Assembly: GCA_002716165.1 (NCBI GenBank)
Contig: PAZT01000035.1
Coordinates: 1-15,829, forward strand
Direction of reading: 5' to 3'
From: Deltaproteobacteria bacterium
Lineage (GTDB): Bacteria > SAR324 > NAC60-12
Length of the DNA stretch: 15,829 bases
This document shows positions 1 through 7,864 of this stretch, piece by piece. The notes beneath the pieces were generated by a model. It was not told the origin of the DNA. It ran no database searches and saw only the letters and a list, made by a program, of their open reading frames with translations. Position 1 is the stretch's first letter. Each line of letters starts with the position of its first letter. A program made the position numbers and the translations under genes.

Positions 1-588
1 AGTTTGATCGTATCGCTCAACCCATGCAGCGGTATACACATAATATTGATGTCCCCTGTATTGATCTCGAGCGTTCCAATCCACAGACGAATGAGTCTTA
101 GCGTGATGGCTCAAAAATGTAGCGTGGTGTCTTAGCATCCAATAATGCTTTTCGGAAATATAGTTGGCCAGCAAGGTCGCTGAAAACTCTCCGTGGTTGT
201 CCGGACAAACATTAAAGCCCAGATCGTGAAATAGCGCCACTACTATAGACTCGTCGTCTCCTCCGTCCCTGTAAACCATAGTAGCGCTTTGCAGACAATG
301 GCGATAGTTGTTTACCCTAAATCCGTAGCTAGGATCATCCTTTTGAACCTCAAGCATGGCTAAAGCCTGTTTAGCCTGTTGTTCCTGGTTGTATTTTTTA
401 CGGTACTGTGACAATTTTTCCCAGTCACTCTGACTGAGATCATCCATCTTTTGTTGTGATTCTTCCAATATTTCTGGCTCCTCATGAATCAACAATGACT
501 TTTTATTGAGCAGTCCGTCATTGGGTACGTCTTCGGAAATGCGATGTCCTTCTGCGATCGGTAATGGAGAATCCTTAGGAATTTGCAT
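1..588 (-). CDS. HD-domain protein, PhnZ/MIOX-like metal-dependent oxygenase or hydrolase (partial, C-terminus off the left edge)
   Basis: The first 196 residues are present; the reading frame is open to the window edge. Residues 93-125 hold NNYRHCLQSA and then ALFHDLGF, the start of an HD fold. Likely metal ligands are H97, H121-D122, H132 (in NHGE), H155 (in MLRHH) and D194 (in ERYDQ). The spacing is like PhnZ/TmpB, the di-iron oxygenases that cleave hydroxylated phosphonates, and like a common group of uncharacterised HD proteins near phytanoyl-CoA dioxygenase-like genes. The family is clear; the reaction is not. The first 80 residues are polar, probably a flexible or helical extension. 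ATG at 588 has no clear Shine-Dalgarno sequence. It lies 30 bases downstream of the dead ridA gene, so the two were probably cotranscribed. Its G+C is about 44%, well above the rest of the window. Confidence 0.85.
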   Translation of the reverse strand, partial: MQIPKDSPLPIAEGHRISEDVPNDGLLNKKSLLIHEEPEILEESQQKMDDLSQSDWEKLSQYRKKYNQEQQAKQALAMLEVQKDDPSYGFRVNNYRHCLQSATMVYRDGGDDESIVVALFHDLGFNVCPDNHGEFSATLLANYISEKHYWMLRHHATFLSHHAKTHSSVDWNARDQYRGHQYYVYTAAWVERYDQT

Positions 589-618
589 GGTTTTACATTC
601 AATTTCGTATTTAATTTT

Positions 619-1005
619 CTAAGCTGCTGCAATAAAGTCTATTTCGACTAGTGCACCAATCGCAAGCCCAGTAACCCCTATACATGTTCTACCAGGCAAC
701 TTATCTGACTTAAAATAGCTGGAATAAACTTTATTCATTCTGTCGAAGTCTTGAAAATTTACCAAGTATACACGTGCAAATATTGCTTTTTCTAGTGAAG
801 AACTGGCACAAGTTAAAACATCAATTAAATTATTTATTACCTGATGTATTTATTCTTCAATTCCTCCTGCTACAATTTTTGTATTATCATGCTTTAATGT
901 AGGCATCTGACCAGTGATAAAAAGATATTTACCTGCTCTTACTGCGTGATTAAAAGGGGCAACGAGTTGTGGTCCTTTAGAAAAGAAAAGGTGTTCAATT
1001 TACAT
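619..1005 (-). pseudogene. ridA: RidA-family (YjgF/YER057c/UK114) enamine/imine deaminase, inactivated by two stop codons
   Basis: Reading through, the frame is 128 residues, the normal RidA length. It has family landmarks in order: KGPQLVAPFNHAVRAG near the start, ITGQMP, the helix VINNLIDVL, a VYLVNFQDFDRMNKVY segment, then PGRTCIGVTGLAIGALVEID with the substrate-binding Arg. Codon 2 is TAA (1000-1002) and codon 52 is TAA (850-852). Codon 52 is where relatives usually have Gln, so a CAA to TAA change would explain it. There is no frameshift. With no other in-frame ATG ahead of the second stop, a working product is unlikely. RidA removes reactive enamine and imine intermediates made by PLP enzymes and amino-acid oxidases. 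Stop-codon recoding is unlikely because the intact genes here end normally in TAA or TAG. Confidence 0.85.
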
Positions 1006-1159
1006 TTTTCCCTATTTTTTTAAAAAATATTTTCATCAGATACATTCCCAACATATTAATAAATAGAACAAAAGTTATATCAAAATTTGGTGGTTTTTAA
1101 AAGTATGTTATGAGATTGAAGTCCTAATATCCATTAGATCCACTTCTCTCATCGCTTTT

Positions 1160-1505
1160 CTACTTAACGAATGGTTGGAAACGCCTGACAAGCCTCTCTA
1201 ACATAATCAGTTCCTGATTGTAATTGCTGATAACCAGGGCTGTATCAACCAGTTTTTCTGAAGAGTAGATGAAACCTGATTGGTCATGATATAGGTTGAT
1301 TACGGTTTCGTTGATTTTGGGGGAATTTTTAATTTGAATGTAGGAAGTACAATAACTGATGCAAACGAATGTTTTATTTGAATCAGACTCAATGTAAACT
1401 ACAGTACCCCTTTACCTATTAATGCTGGGAGGATCATAATGATTTGAAAGTCTGCAATTCGGCCCTATTATAATCGTTTTCGTATAGAGATGAATCAACA
1501 TTCAT
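1160..1505 (-). pseudogene. Decayed unrecognised gene, about 115 codons, one frameshift and one stop
   Basis: From ATG at 1505 a frame encodes MNVDSSLYENDYNRAELQTF and stops after 23 codons. A different frame then carries a convincing protein-like run of about 85 residues to a TAG at 1160-1162. That run includes RGTVVYIESDSNKTFVCISY, NETVINLYHDQSGFIYSS and a C-terminal MLERLVRRFQPFVK. This second frame has a TAA just ahead of RGTVV and no start codon. The total of 346 bases is 3n+1, consistent with a single one-base shift plus a nonsense mutation. I do not recognise the family. It sits on the same strand as, and upstream of, the dead ridA. Alternatively these could be two chance open frames, but the length and balanced composition of the second argue against that. 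Confidence 0.5.
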
Positions 1506-1615
1506 TTTTTCATCATTATTTGATAATTAACATTTAGGAATTCAATTTGAGAATAGTAAGTCAATCAATACGAAACTTAAATTGATTTACTTTGCAAAAA
1601 ATCTTAATACTTTTA

Positions 1616-1663
1616 TTGACTACTTAATTTATTCTTGACATTATTTAGAAAGACAATTAGCTT
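1616..1663 (+). promoter_or_regulatory. Putative promoter(s) for the ABC transporter operon
   Basis: A consensus -35 box TTGACA lies at 1635-1640, with a weak -10 candidate TAGCTT at 1658-1663 after a 17-base spacer. An overlapping alternative is TTGACT at 1616-1621 with CATTAT at 1639-1644, also 17 bases apart. Either would give a leader of about 70-90 bases before the solute-binding protein. In DNA this AT-rich such matches are frequent by chance, so the call is tentative. Confidence 0.35.
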
Positions 1664-1677
1664 ATCCGAGTTAATCT

Positions 1678-1704
1678 TTAATTCTTTTGAAGCATTGGAA
1701 TTAA
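1678..1704 (+). repeat. Inverted repeat in the leader of the binding-protein gene
   Basis: TTAATTC (1678-1684) and its exact complement GAATTAA (1698-1704) are separated by 13 bases, and the right arm runs into a T-rich stretch (about 1706-1713). It lies 30 bases before the start codon, where an operator or a weak leader hairpin would be expected for a substrate-induced importer. The arms are AT-rich and short, so chance is a real possibility. Confidence 0.25.
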
Positions 1705-1733
1705 TATTTTTTTAATCTTTCATAGGATTTTAT

Positions 1734-3059
1734 ATGAAAAAAACAGCAATAATGTTAGCAATTTGGTTTATATTTTCAGCCTTTGGATACGTTTCTGCTA
1801 TGGACTGGAAAGCTCACTCTGGAAAAACAATAACTTTTCTCATGAGTGAACATCCTGTTTTGAAAGGAATTAGGGAAGTCCTTCCTCAGTTTGAAAGTGA
1901 CACTGGTATAAAAGTGAGGGTGAACGCATTAGCAGAAGATGTTTATTTTGATAAAATGGAAGTAGCCTTGAGAGCCGGAAAAGGTGTGGCTGATGTACAT
2001 TTTTGTCCTATGGATTCCACTGCATTTAACCAGTATCTAGCTAATTTACTTGAACCCTTGGATGGTTACATTAATAATTCAAATAAGACAGCGTCTAATT
2101 ACGATCTAGGAGATTTCCCAGACGGTTTTCTTCAATCGACAAGATTCCCAGGCGGGCCAGGGTCAAACCATTACTGCATTCCAGCATCGTTTGAGTCCTA
2201 CATTTTATTTTATAACAAGAATCATATTAACAAATACCTTGGTGGGAAAGTTCCAGAGACTTTTGATGACCTGATTTTAGCTGCCAAAAAAGTAAAAAAA
2301 TCATCGAATGGTGATGTGATGGGAATGGTCGTTCGCGGTAAAAGAACTGATACTGCCATTGATACCATAACAGGAGTAGTATATAACGCATGGGGTGAAC
2401 GCAATGTCAGCTATCCTCAAAATATTTGGTTTGAAGGCAATTGGAATCGTCCCCAAATGGATCACCCAGCAATACAAAGGGGTTTAAGTCAGTATGCAGG
2501 TTTAATGAGTGCTGGACCTGATGATGTAAAAGCATATGACTGGGATGAAGCGGGCACTGCTTTTCAGAGAGGACTCGCCGCATTTTTTGTTGATGCATCA
2601 TTATTTGGCCCATGGTTTGAAGAAAAAGATTCGCCATCAAGTGGCAATACTGGTTATGCGGTTCTCCCTCCTCAAGTTAAAGGTGGCAAGTCATACACAG
2701 CACACTGGCAATGGGGTCTGGGAATGCCTGCAAATGCAAAGGAAAAAGATGCCGCATGGTACTTCATTCAATATATGACAAATAAACAGAATGAGCCTAA
2801 AATAGGGTCATTTCATGGTGGTGCAGCTAGAATGTCAACATGGAGTAACTCGTCATACACCAAAACCCTCAATCCAGACTATGTAAAATCTACTCTTGAA
2901 TCCATGAAAACTACTAGAAGCTCTGTTGTTATGAAAAAAGGTTGGAGTCAGTATGCATTGGAAATAGTTGATACAATTCATCGAATTCATGGTGGAATGA
3001 GCGCAGAGAAATCCGGAGAAAAAGCGAATAAAACCTTTGAAAAATATAATTCACAATAA
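1734..3059 (+). CDS. ABC importer extracellular solute-binding protein, family 1 (carbohydrate type)
   Basis: A 441-residue protein, the usual length for UgpB/MalE-like binding proteins. Residues 1-22 are a Sec signal peptide: KK, a hydrophobic core, then cleavage after V-S-A (residue 22), with no lipobox, so the product should be periplasmic. The mature part starts with GKTITFLMSEHP and a region like family 1 binding proteins that contact sugars (FESDTGIKVRV near 53-63, FDKMEVALRAGKG near 72-84). Residues near 280-310 (AFQRGLAAFFVDAS, then the YAVLPP segment) are typical of the C-terminal lobe. AGGA sits about eight bases before ATG. It is the first gene of the importer and is followed directly by a strong hairpin terminator. 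Sugar, amino sugar, polyol or glycerophosphodiester are all possible ligands; the enzymes downstream favour an amino sugar or related compound. Confidence 0.9.
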   Translation: MKKTAIMLAIWFIFSAFGYVSAMDWKAHSGKTITFLMSEHPVLKGIREVLPQFESDTGIKVRVNALAEDVYFDKMEVALRAGKGVADVHFCPMDSTAFNQYLANLLEPLDGYINNSNKTASNYDLGDFPDGFLQSTRFPGGPGSNHYCIPASFESYILFYNKNHINKYLGGKVPETFDDLILAAKKVKKSSNGDVMGMVVRGKRTDTAIDTITGVVYNAWGERNVSYPQNIWFEGNWNRPQMDHPAIQRGLSQYAGLMSAGPDDVKAYDWDEAGTAFQRGLAAFFVDASLFGPWFEEKDSPSSGNTGYAVLPPQVKGGKSYTAHWQWGLGMPANAKEKDAAWYFIQYMTNKQNEPKIGSFHGGAARMSTWSNSSYTKTLNPDYVKSTLESMKTTRSSVVMKKGWSQYALEIVDTIHRIHGGMSAEKSGEKANKTFEKYNSQ

Positions 3060-3080
3060 ATTTAATCTTATATAGTTTTA

Positions 3081-3108
3081 GGGGAGGGGCTTGTCCCCTC
3101 CTTTTTTT
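3081..3108 (+). terminator. Intrinsic terminator/attenuator that also holds the permease ribosome-binding site
   Basis: GGAGGGG (3083-3089) pairs perfectly with CCCCTCC (3095-3101) around the 5-base loop CTTGT. Two further G-T pairs lie at the base, and seven T follow (3102-3108). This is by far the most GC-rich hairpin in the neighbourhood. It begins 22 bases after the binding-protein stop, and its T-run ends at the base before the permease ATG. The left arm contains the only good Shine-Dalgarno match (GGAGG-like) for the permease, so the same hairpin can both end transcription and hide the ribosome-binding site. Confidence 0.85.
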
Positions 3109-3960
3109 ATGAAAAATAATATTGGTTATTATTTTTTAATTCCTTCCATTTTATTACTCGCCTTTACATCTATATACCCACTATTTTTTTCGTTAGTAAA
3201 TAGTTTTTATAATTGGAATTGGGGAGAACAAAGAGATTTTGTAGGTTTTGAAAACTATGTCTTTCTTTTGACAAATGAGGAGTTTTGGATCGTAATCAGA
3301 AATACTTTCCTGTTTGCATCACTTGCCTGTATTTTCGAAGTCTCATTAGGAATCATTTTAGCCTTATACATTGACAGAATAAAAGTTGGGTCAACCTTAA
3401 TTAGAACAATACTTCTAATCCCACTAATGGTATCAGGAATAATAGTCTCGATGATGTCTAAAGTTATTTTCAACAATTTATTTGGTGTAATACCATTTTA
3501 TATGAAAAAAATTGGACTAAAATCAAGTTTTTTTGGTTCACCCGATGCCGCTATGCCAACTTTAATAGGAGTTGATGTATGGTGGCAGACTGCTTTTGTA
3601 TTTATTATCATTCTTGCTGGTTTACAAAGCATACCACAAGAACCCATTGAATCTGCAAGAATTGAAGGTGCAACTGAATGGCAAATTACAAGGTTTATAA
3701 GATTACCTATGATTCGATCTCTTGTTTTATTAGTAATAATCTTTAGGTCAATTGATACTTTAAAAATATTTGATTTGGTTTGGGGAATTACTGGAGGAGG
3801 CCCAGGGATTTCGACTGAAGTAGTCCAAACATATTCTTATCGATTAGCATTTGGGTTTTTACAAATGAGTAAATCTATGACTGTGATGATCTTGTTTTCA
3901 AGTGTTGTTATTTGTCTTACATTTATTTATTCAGTAATTGAAAAAAGGAATAATGATTAA
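3109..3960 (+). CDS. ABC importer inner-membrane permease 1 (MalF/UgpA type)
   Basis: 283 residues from ATG at 3109. The frame is open to a TTG at 3091, but that start would sit inside the terminator loop and add a nonsensical SPPFF segment, so ATG is preferred. There are about six membrane segments (near 9-30, 66-88, 99-121, 151-173, 203-220 and 256-277). The cytoplasmic EAA loop that docks to the ATPase is at about 180-200 (EPIESARIEGAT...IRLP, with G187). The GITGGGPGISTE segment before the last helices is a hallmark of sugar-type family 1 permeases. Its last codons overlap the next permease gene by 8 bases, implying translational coupling. It forms a heterodimer with permease 2. Confidence 0.9.
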   Translation: MKNNIGYYFLIPSILLLAFTSIYPLFFSLVNSFYNWNWGEQRDFVGFENYVFLLTNEEFWIVIRNTFLFASLACIFEVSLGIILALYIDRIKVGSTLIRTILLIPLMVSGIIVSMMSKVIFNNLFGVIPFYMKKIGLKSSFFGSPDAAMPTLIGVDVWWQTAFVFIIILAGLQSIPQEPIESARIEGATEWQITRFIRLPMIRSLVLLVIIFRSIDTLKIFDLVWGITGGGPGISTEVVQTYSYRLAFGFLQMSKSMTVMILFSSVVICLTFIYSVIEKRNND

Positions 3961-4783
3961 ATATCATTCTTTAAAACATTATATCCCAGCTTATTTTGTA
4001 AGCTTTTTAGCTATTATAATCACTGCTTTACCAATAATATGGATTTTTTTAATTTCAATTAAATCAAAAAATGACAGTTTTACAAGACCTCCAAAATTTT
4101 TCTTTGAACCTATAATTGATAACTATATAAAAACAATAAATAACGAATTTTTTAGAGAAACATTTTTTAATTCTTTGTTAATTACATTCTTTGGAATAAT
4201 ACTGTCGATAGTAATCGCAATTTTTGCAGCATATGCATTAAAAAGGTATAATATAAGATTCAAAAAAACTTTTATGCTGTGGTTATTGGTAGCTTACATG
4301 TTGCCCGAATTTTTATTTGTACTACCAATGTATTCAATTTACCAGACTATGGGATTGTACGATACGCATTTTGGGCTAGCACTAATGTATCAAGTACATG
4401 TACTGCCATTTTCAATTTGGATGTTAAGAAGTTTCCTTGAAGAGATTCCAAAAGAAATAGATGATGCAGCGCTTATTGATGGATGTTCACCTTTTCAGAC
4501 CATATACAAAATTTATTTCCCACTAATTCTTCCAGGTATAGTAGCCACTGCTATACTTAATGGGATATGGATGTGGAATGAATTAGCTATTGCTATAGGG
4601 TTAACATTCAGTGAAGCTCATCCAATTACATTAGGAGTTGCACAATTTAGGGGATACGCTTCAAAAGACTGGGGCGGAATGACTGCAAGCTCAATATTAG
4701 CATTAATTCCTATGATATTTTTTGTTGTCATAGCACAGAAACATATTGTCAAAGGTTTAACATTAGGTTCTTTGAAAGGCTAA
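3953..4783 (+). CDS. ABC importer inner-membrane permease 2 (MalG/UgpE type)
   Basis: 276 residues from ATG at 3953, which is preceded by AAAGGA as ribosome-binding site. An upstream TTG at 3938 is open but less likely. There are six predicted membrane segments (near 13-35, 73-95, 108-128, 138-160, 189-210 and 246-264). The EAA loop is at about 164-190 (EIPKEIDDAALIDGCS, with G177, then IYFPLILPG). The C-terminal GLTLGSLKG ending is the classic MalG-type tail that contacts the ATPase. The start overlaps the end of permease 1 (ATGATTAA). No nucleotide-binding subunit follows; the next gene is an acetyltransferase 214 bases away. The importer must therefore borrow a MalK/UgpC-type ATPase from elsewhere, unless it is no longer functional. 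Confidence 0.9.
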   Translation: MIKYHSLKHYIPAYFVSFLAIIITALPIIWIFLISIKSKNDSFTRPPKFFFEPIIDNYIKTINNEFFRETFFNSLLITFFGIILSIVIAIFAAYALKRYNIRFKKTFMLWLLVAYMLPEFLFVLPMYSIYQTMGLYDTHFGLALMYQVHVLPFSIWMLRSFLEEIPKEIDDAALIDGCSPFQTIYKIYFPLILPGIVATAILNGIWMWNELAIAIGLTFSEAHPITLGVAQFRGYASKDWGGMTASSILALIPMIFFVVIAQKHIVKGLTLGSLKG

Positions 4784-4997
4784 ACCAAAATCCAAATATT
4801 TTAAATTACTTAAAAAGAGAAGCTTCATTATATATTATCTATCTAAATATATTAATTTTAATTAAGTAATATTAAAACATTTGAATTAACATGAAGAATA
4901 CTAATTAGCTTTTTAATAATTTTTTTAAAAAACTATTGGGTCAAGAATCCAAATATAAATTTAATCAGTATTTCTATTAACAACTTTACAACCAGCA

Positions 4998-5618
4998 ATG
5001 GAGCTCAAGGAATACATTATTAGACAAGCAAAAATCTCTGACATGGATGATCTTTATGATATCTGTATTCGTACAGGTGACAGTGGGGAGGACGCCCGAC
5101 ATTTGTATAATAATCATCAGGCTTTAGGAATTTACTATGTAGGACCATACGTTGCTTTTGAGCAGGAATTGGCATATGTTCTGGAAGATAAACATGGAAT
5201 ATGTGGTTATGTTCTTGGTGCAAAAGATACAAAAAAGTTTTTTAAAAAAATGACTGAAGAATGGTTGCCCAAATATCAAAAACGTTTTCCAATGCCTGAA
5301 GGTGATCCCACAAGTTGGAATCAGGATCAAAAAATTATTGAGTTAATACACAATCCGAGGATTTCAATTCCTAATAGCTTGCAGAATTTTCCTGCACATC
5401 TGCATATTGATCTACTTCCTCGAGCAAGAAAAAAAGGAAACGGAAGGCGAATGATGGAAACACTTCAAAGTCAATTTAAAATATTAGGAATCAAAGGTGT
5501 TTTTCTGGATGTTGGGATCAATAATTTAAAAGCACAATCTTTTTACGAAAAAATTGGATATGAAAAACTTCAAGTGACACCATCTCAAGATGGTTTATTC
5601 ATGACATACCAACTATAA
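4998..5618 (+). CDS. GNAT-family N-acetyltransferase, resembling bacterial relatives of the O-GlcNAcase HAT-like domain
   Basis: 206 residues. After an N-terminal IIRQAKISDMDDLYDIC strand-helix, residues 45-75 (YYVGPYVAFEQEL...GICGYVLGAKD) and the EEWLPKYQKRFP stretch match a group of stand-alone acetyltransferases related to the C-terminal domain of O-GlcNAcase. The acetyl-CoA site is in PAHLHIDLLPRARKKGNGRR: PAHLHIDLLP (132-141), then R144-x-x-G147-x-G149. The C-terminal strand has FLDVGINNLKAQSFYEKIGY, the usual GNAT ending. The acceptor is unknown; an amino sugar or its phosphate would fit the neighbours. ATG at 4998 lacks a Shine-Dalgarno sequence. The 21-base gap to the SIS gene suggests one transcript. 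Confidence 0.85.
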   Translation: MELKEYIIRQAKISDMDDLYDICIRTGDSGEDARHLYNNHQALGIYYVGPYVAFEQELAYVLEDKHGICGYVLGAKDTKKFFKKMTEEWLPKYQKRFPMPEGDPTSWNQDQKIIELIHNPRISIPNSLQNFPAHLHIDLLPRARKKGNGRRMMETLQSQFKILGIKGVFLDVGINNLKAQSFYEKIGYEKLQVTPSQDGLFMTYQL

Positions 5619-5639
5619 ATTTATTAATTAAAGTGAAAA

Positions 5640-6317
5640 ATGACTCGATACGATGAGGCTTACTTCAAAAATATTGGTGACCTATTAAAGGAGATTTTGG
5701 AGCATGAGTCAGAAAAAATGGAAGAAACAGCAAATCTTTTCTATGAGATCATTCAACAGAATGGTAGAATCTTTGTTAGCGGTAGCGGTCACTCATCAAT
5801 CGTTGCACAAGAAGCTTACTACCGTGCAGGTGGACTTGTTTCTATAAAACCTATCTGGCTAAAGTCACTTTTGATAACTGAAAATGCAGAAATGTCTACT
5901 CATTTGGAAAGAATTTCTGGTATTGCGGAAGCTACATTAAATGACTACCAACCTAATCATAAAGACTGTTTGGTAGTCGTATCAAACTCTGGAAGAAATG
6001 CTTATGGAATAGAATTAGCTGTTACAGCAAAAGCAATGGGTTGTAAAACGGTGGCATTAACTTCGATTCAACACAGTTCTTACGTAGAATCTCGTCATTC
6101 CAGTGGTAAAAGATTATTTGAACTCTGTGATATAGTTATTGATTCTCATGTTCCATTAGGAGATGCCTCAATGAATCATCCAGACTTTGATTTAAAATTT
6201 GGACCAGTATCTACTATATCAACAGTAGCGATATTCAATGCTGTTATGTGCAGAACTATTGAAATACTTATAGATAATAAGAAACATCCAGACGTCTTGA
6301 AAAGTGCAAATTTATAG
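5640..6317 (+). CDS. SIS-domain sugar isomerase-like protein (UPF0309 type)
   Basis: 225 residues, close to the usual 240. The N-terminal helix pair (about 1-40) is followed by a SIS fold. FVSGSGHSSIVAQEAYYRAGG (45-65) is the phosphosugar loop plus the AxYRAGGL signature of the UPF0309 group. The second Ser-rich loop is VVVSNSGRNA (112-121), and AVTAKAMGCKTVALTS follows. The family-specific SRHSSGKRLFELCDIVID (151-168) and GPVSTISTVAIFNAV segments are present. SIS proteins isomerise or bind phosphosugars such as glucosamine-6-phosphate and N-acetylmuramate-6-phosphate. Members of this group are biochemically undefined and are often next to sugar importers. ATG at 5640 lacks a clear Shine-Dalgarno sequence. 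The coding end overlaps a GCAAATTT/AAATTTGC inverted repeat (6306-6331), which lacks a T-run. Confidence 0.85.
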   Translation: MTRYDEAYFKNIGDLLKEILEHESEKMEETANLFYEIIQQNGRIFVSGSGHSSIVAQEAYYRAGGLVSIKPIWLKSLLITENAEMSTHLERISGIAEATLNDYQPNHKDCLVVVSNSGRNAYGIELAVTAKAMGCKTVALTSIQHSSYVESRHSSGKRLFELCDIVIDSHVPLGDASMNHPDFDLKFGPVSTISTVAIFNAVMCRTIEILIDNKKHPDVLKSANL

Positions 6318-6497
6318 AAATTTAAATTTGCTTATCGCAAAATAAAACAACGTTATTCAATTAAATTTTTTGAATGGAAGAGTTGAATATTAATAACGAT
6401 ATGCACGTTTTAATGATGTTTAGTATAAATTTTTTAAAGTTAAAAATAATCTGACGTAATAGTTAAAATAGGGAAAAGTCTAAATGATATAATAAAA

Positions 6498-7805
6498 ATG
6501 AATAATAAATCATTAAGTGAAATTCAAAAAAAGGCAGAGAATTTCATAACAGGAGGAATGTCTTCTAGTTTCAGGGCTAATTTCTACAATGGACTCCCTA
6601 TGTATGCAAAAAAAGCTAAGGGGGCAAGATTTACTGATTGTACAGGTAAAGAGTTTATTGATTTTTTTATGTGCAATGGCTCAGTAATTCTTGGACATAA
6701 CAGAGATGAAATTAAATCTGCCCTTCATGATGTAATTGAAAAAGGATTTTATGCCGGCTTCGATGACTGGACTACTATTAGTCTTGCACAAAAAATCTGT
6801 GAATCTGTCCCAGCTGCAGAACAGATTCGTTTTGTTAATTCCGGTACTGAGGGAACGCTATTGGCATTAAGGCTAGCCCGAGGCCATACAGATAGAGACA
6901 TAGTCATTAGAATAGATGGTCATTATCATGGTTGTCAGGACTATCTCTTTGCTAATAATCTTGTTTCAAAAATAGATCAAAATAACGATGGTTCTAAACG
7001 ATCCAAAACGATTGGTAGGACATCTGGTGTCCCAGAAGCTATAGATTCACTAGTGGTGACAATTCCATGGAATAATTTCGAGATTCTAGAAAAAGTCTTA
7101 CTTGAAGAAGAAGGTAAAGTAGCTGGAATAATTATGAATGTGATTGACTATAATAATGGTGTTTTCCTTACTACGTCTGAATACCTTAACTTTACAAAGG
7201 AACAGGCAAAAAAATATGGAATTGTTTTGATCTTTGATGAGGTACTTTCTGGATTTAAAACAGGAATTTCATGCGGTCAAGGGCATTATGGAGTTATACC
7301 AGATTTGTGTATAATTGGTAAGGCACTAAGCAACAATGTACCACTAGGAGTTGTTGCAGGGAAAAAAGAAGTTATGAAAAATATTATGGATCCTATTGAT
7401 CCTGTCGTAGCTGGCGGCACTTTCTCTGGGAACCAATTTGGCGTTGCGGCTGGCAATGCGAGTTTGAAAATTTTAAAGCAAAAAGATTTTTATAAAAATT
7501 TTCTTACTAGGGCGGATGAATTTTACGAAAACATAAAATCAATTTTTGATCATAGAGGTTTACCTGCAGTTGTTCAGCATCTGGGGGCAGGATTTCATAT
7601 TTTTCTTGGTACTGATGAGCCAATAAAAAAATATGTTGACCTAAATAGAGTTGACCGTGAGTTGACAAAAAATTTTTTTAATATTTGCATTGAAAATGGA
7701 CTCTATTTTCATACAGATTTTACTATATCTGAAGCTCACGATGAAATAACCTTGAACGAGGCTTTAGAAAAAATTGAAACAGCAGTCAAAAAAATAAAAT
7801 ATTAG
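6498..7805 (+). CDS. Class III PLP-dependent aminotransferase, glutamate-1-semialdehyde aminomutase-like
   Basis: 435 residues, standard length. Fold landmarks in order: GGMSSSFR (19-26); NSGTEGTLLALRLAR (114-128), the phosphate-binding turn; DGHYHG (140-145), which stacks on PLP; IFDEVLSGF (245-253), with D247 contacting the pyridine nitrogen; GKALSNNVPLG (274-284), with K275 as the Schiff-base lysine; and GGTFSGNQFG near 311-320. All catalytic residues are present, so the enzyme should be active. The N-terminal part is of the HemL type, but the context (importer, SIS protein, dehydrogenase) makes a catabolic or sugar-amine role more likely than haem synthesis. After the central strand the usual EP pair is replaced by NVIDYNNG, which suggests a different substrate. 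No Shine-Dalgarno sequence is visible before ATG at 6498. Confidence 0.88.
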   Translation: MNNKSLSEIQKKAENFITGGMSSSFRANFYNGLPMYAKKAKGARFTDCTGKEFIDFFMCNGSVILGHNRDEIKSALHDVIEKGFYAGFDDWTTISLAQKICESVPAAEQIRFVNSGTEGTLLALRLARGHTDRDIVIRIDGHYHGCQDYLFANNLVSKIDQNNDGSKRSKTIGRTSGVPEAIDSLVVTIPWNNFEILEKVLLEEEGKVAGIIMNVIDYNNGVFLTTSEYLNFTKEQAKKYGIVLIFDEVLSGFKTGISCGQGHYGVIPDLCIIGKALSNNVPLGVVAGKKEVMKNIMDPIDPVVAGGTFSGNQFGVAAGNASLKILKQKDFYKNFLTRADEFYENIKSIFDHRGLPAVVQHLGAGFHIFLGTDEPIKKYVDLNRVDRELTKNFFNICIENGLYFHTDFTISEAHDEITLNEALEKIETAVKKIKY

Positions 7806-7864
7806 GATAAATTTTTTTGAATAAATAAAATAATAATTTAATAACAATATAACAATATATAATA

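Noticed and set aside
619..1005. Recoding of TAA as a sense codon in the RidA frame
   Set aside because: Intact genes throughout the window end in TAA at the expected family length, so TAA works as a stop here.
6306..6331. GCAAATTT/AAATTTGC inverted repeat over the SIS stop codon
   Set aside because: It could form a weak hairpin but has no T-run and is mostly A/T; kept only as a note in the gene entry.
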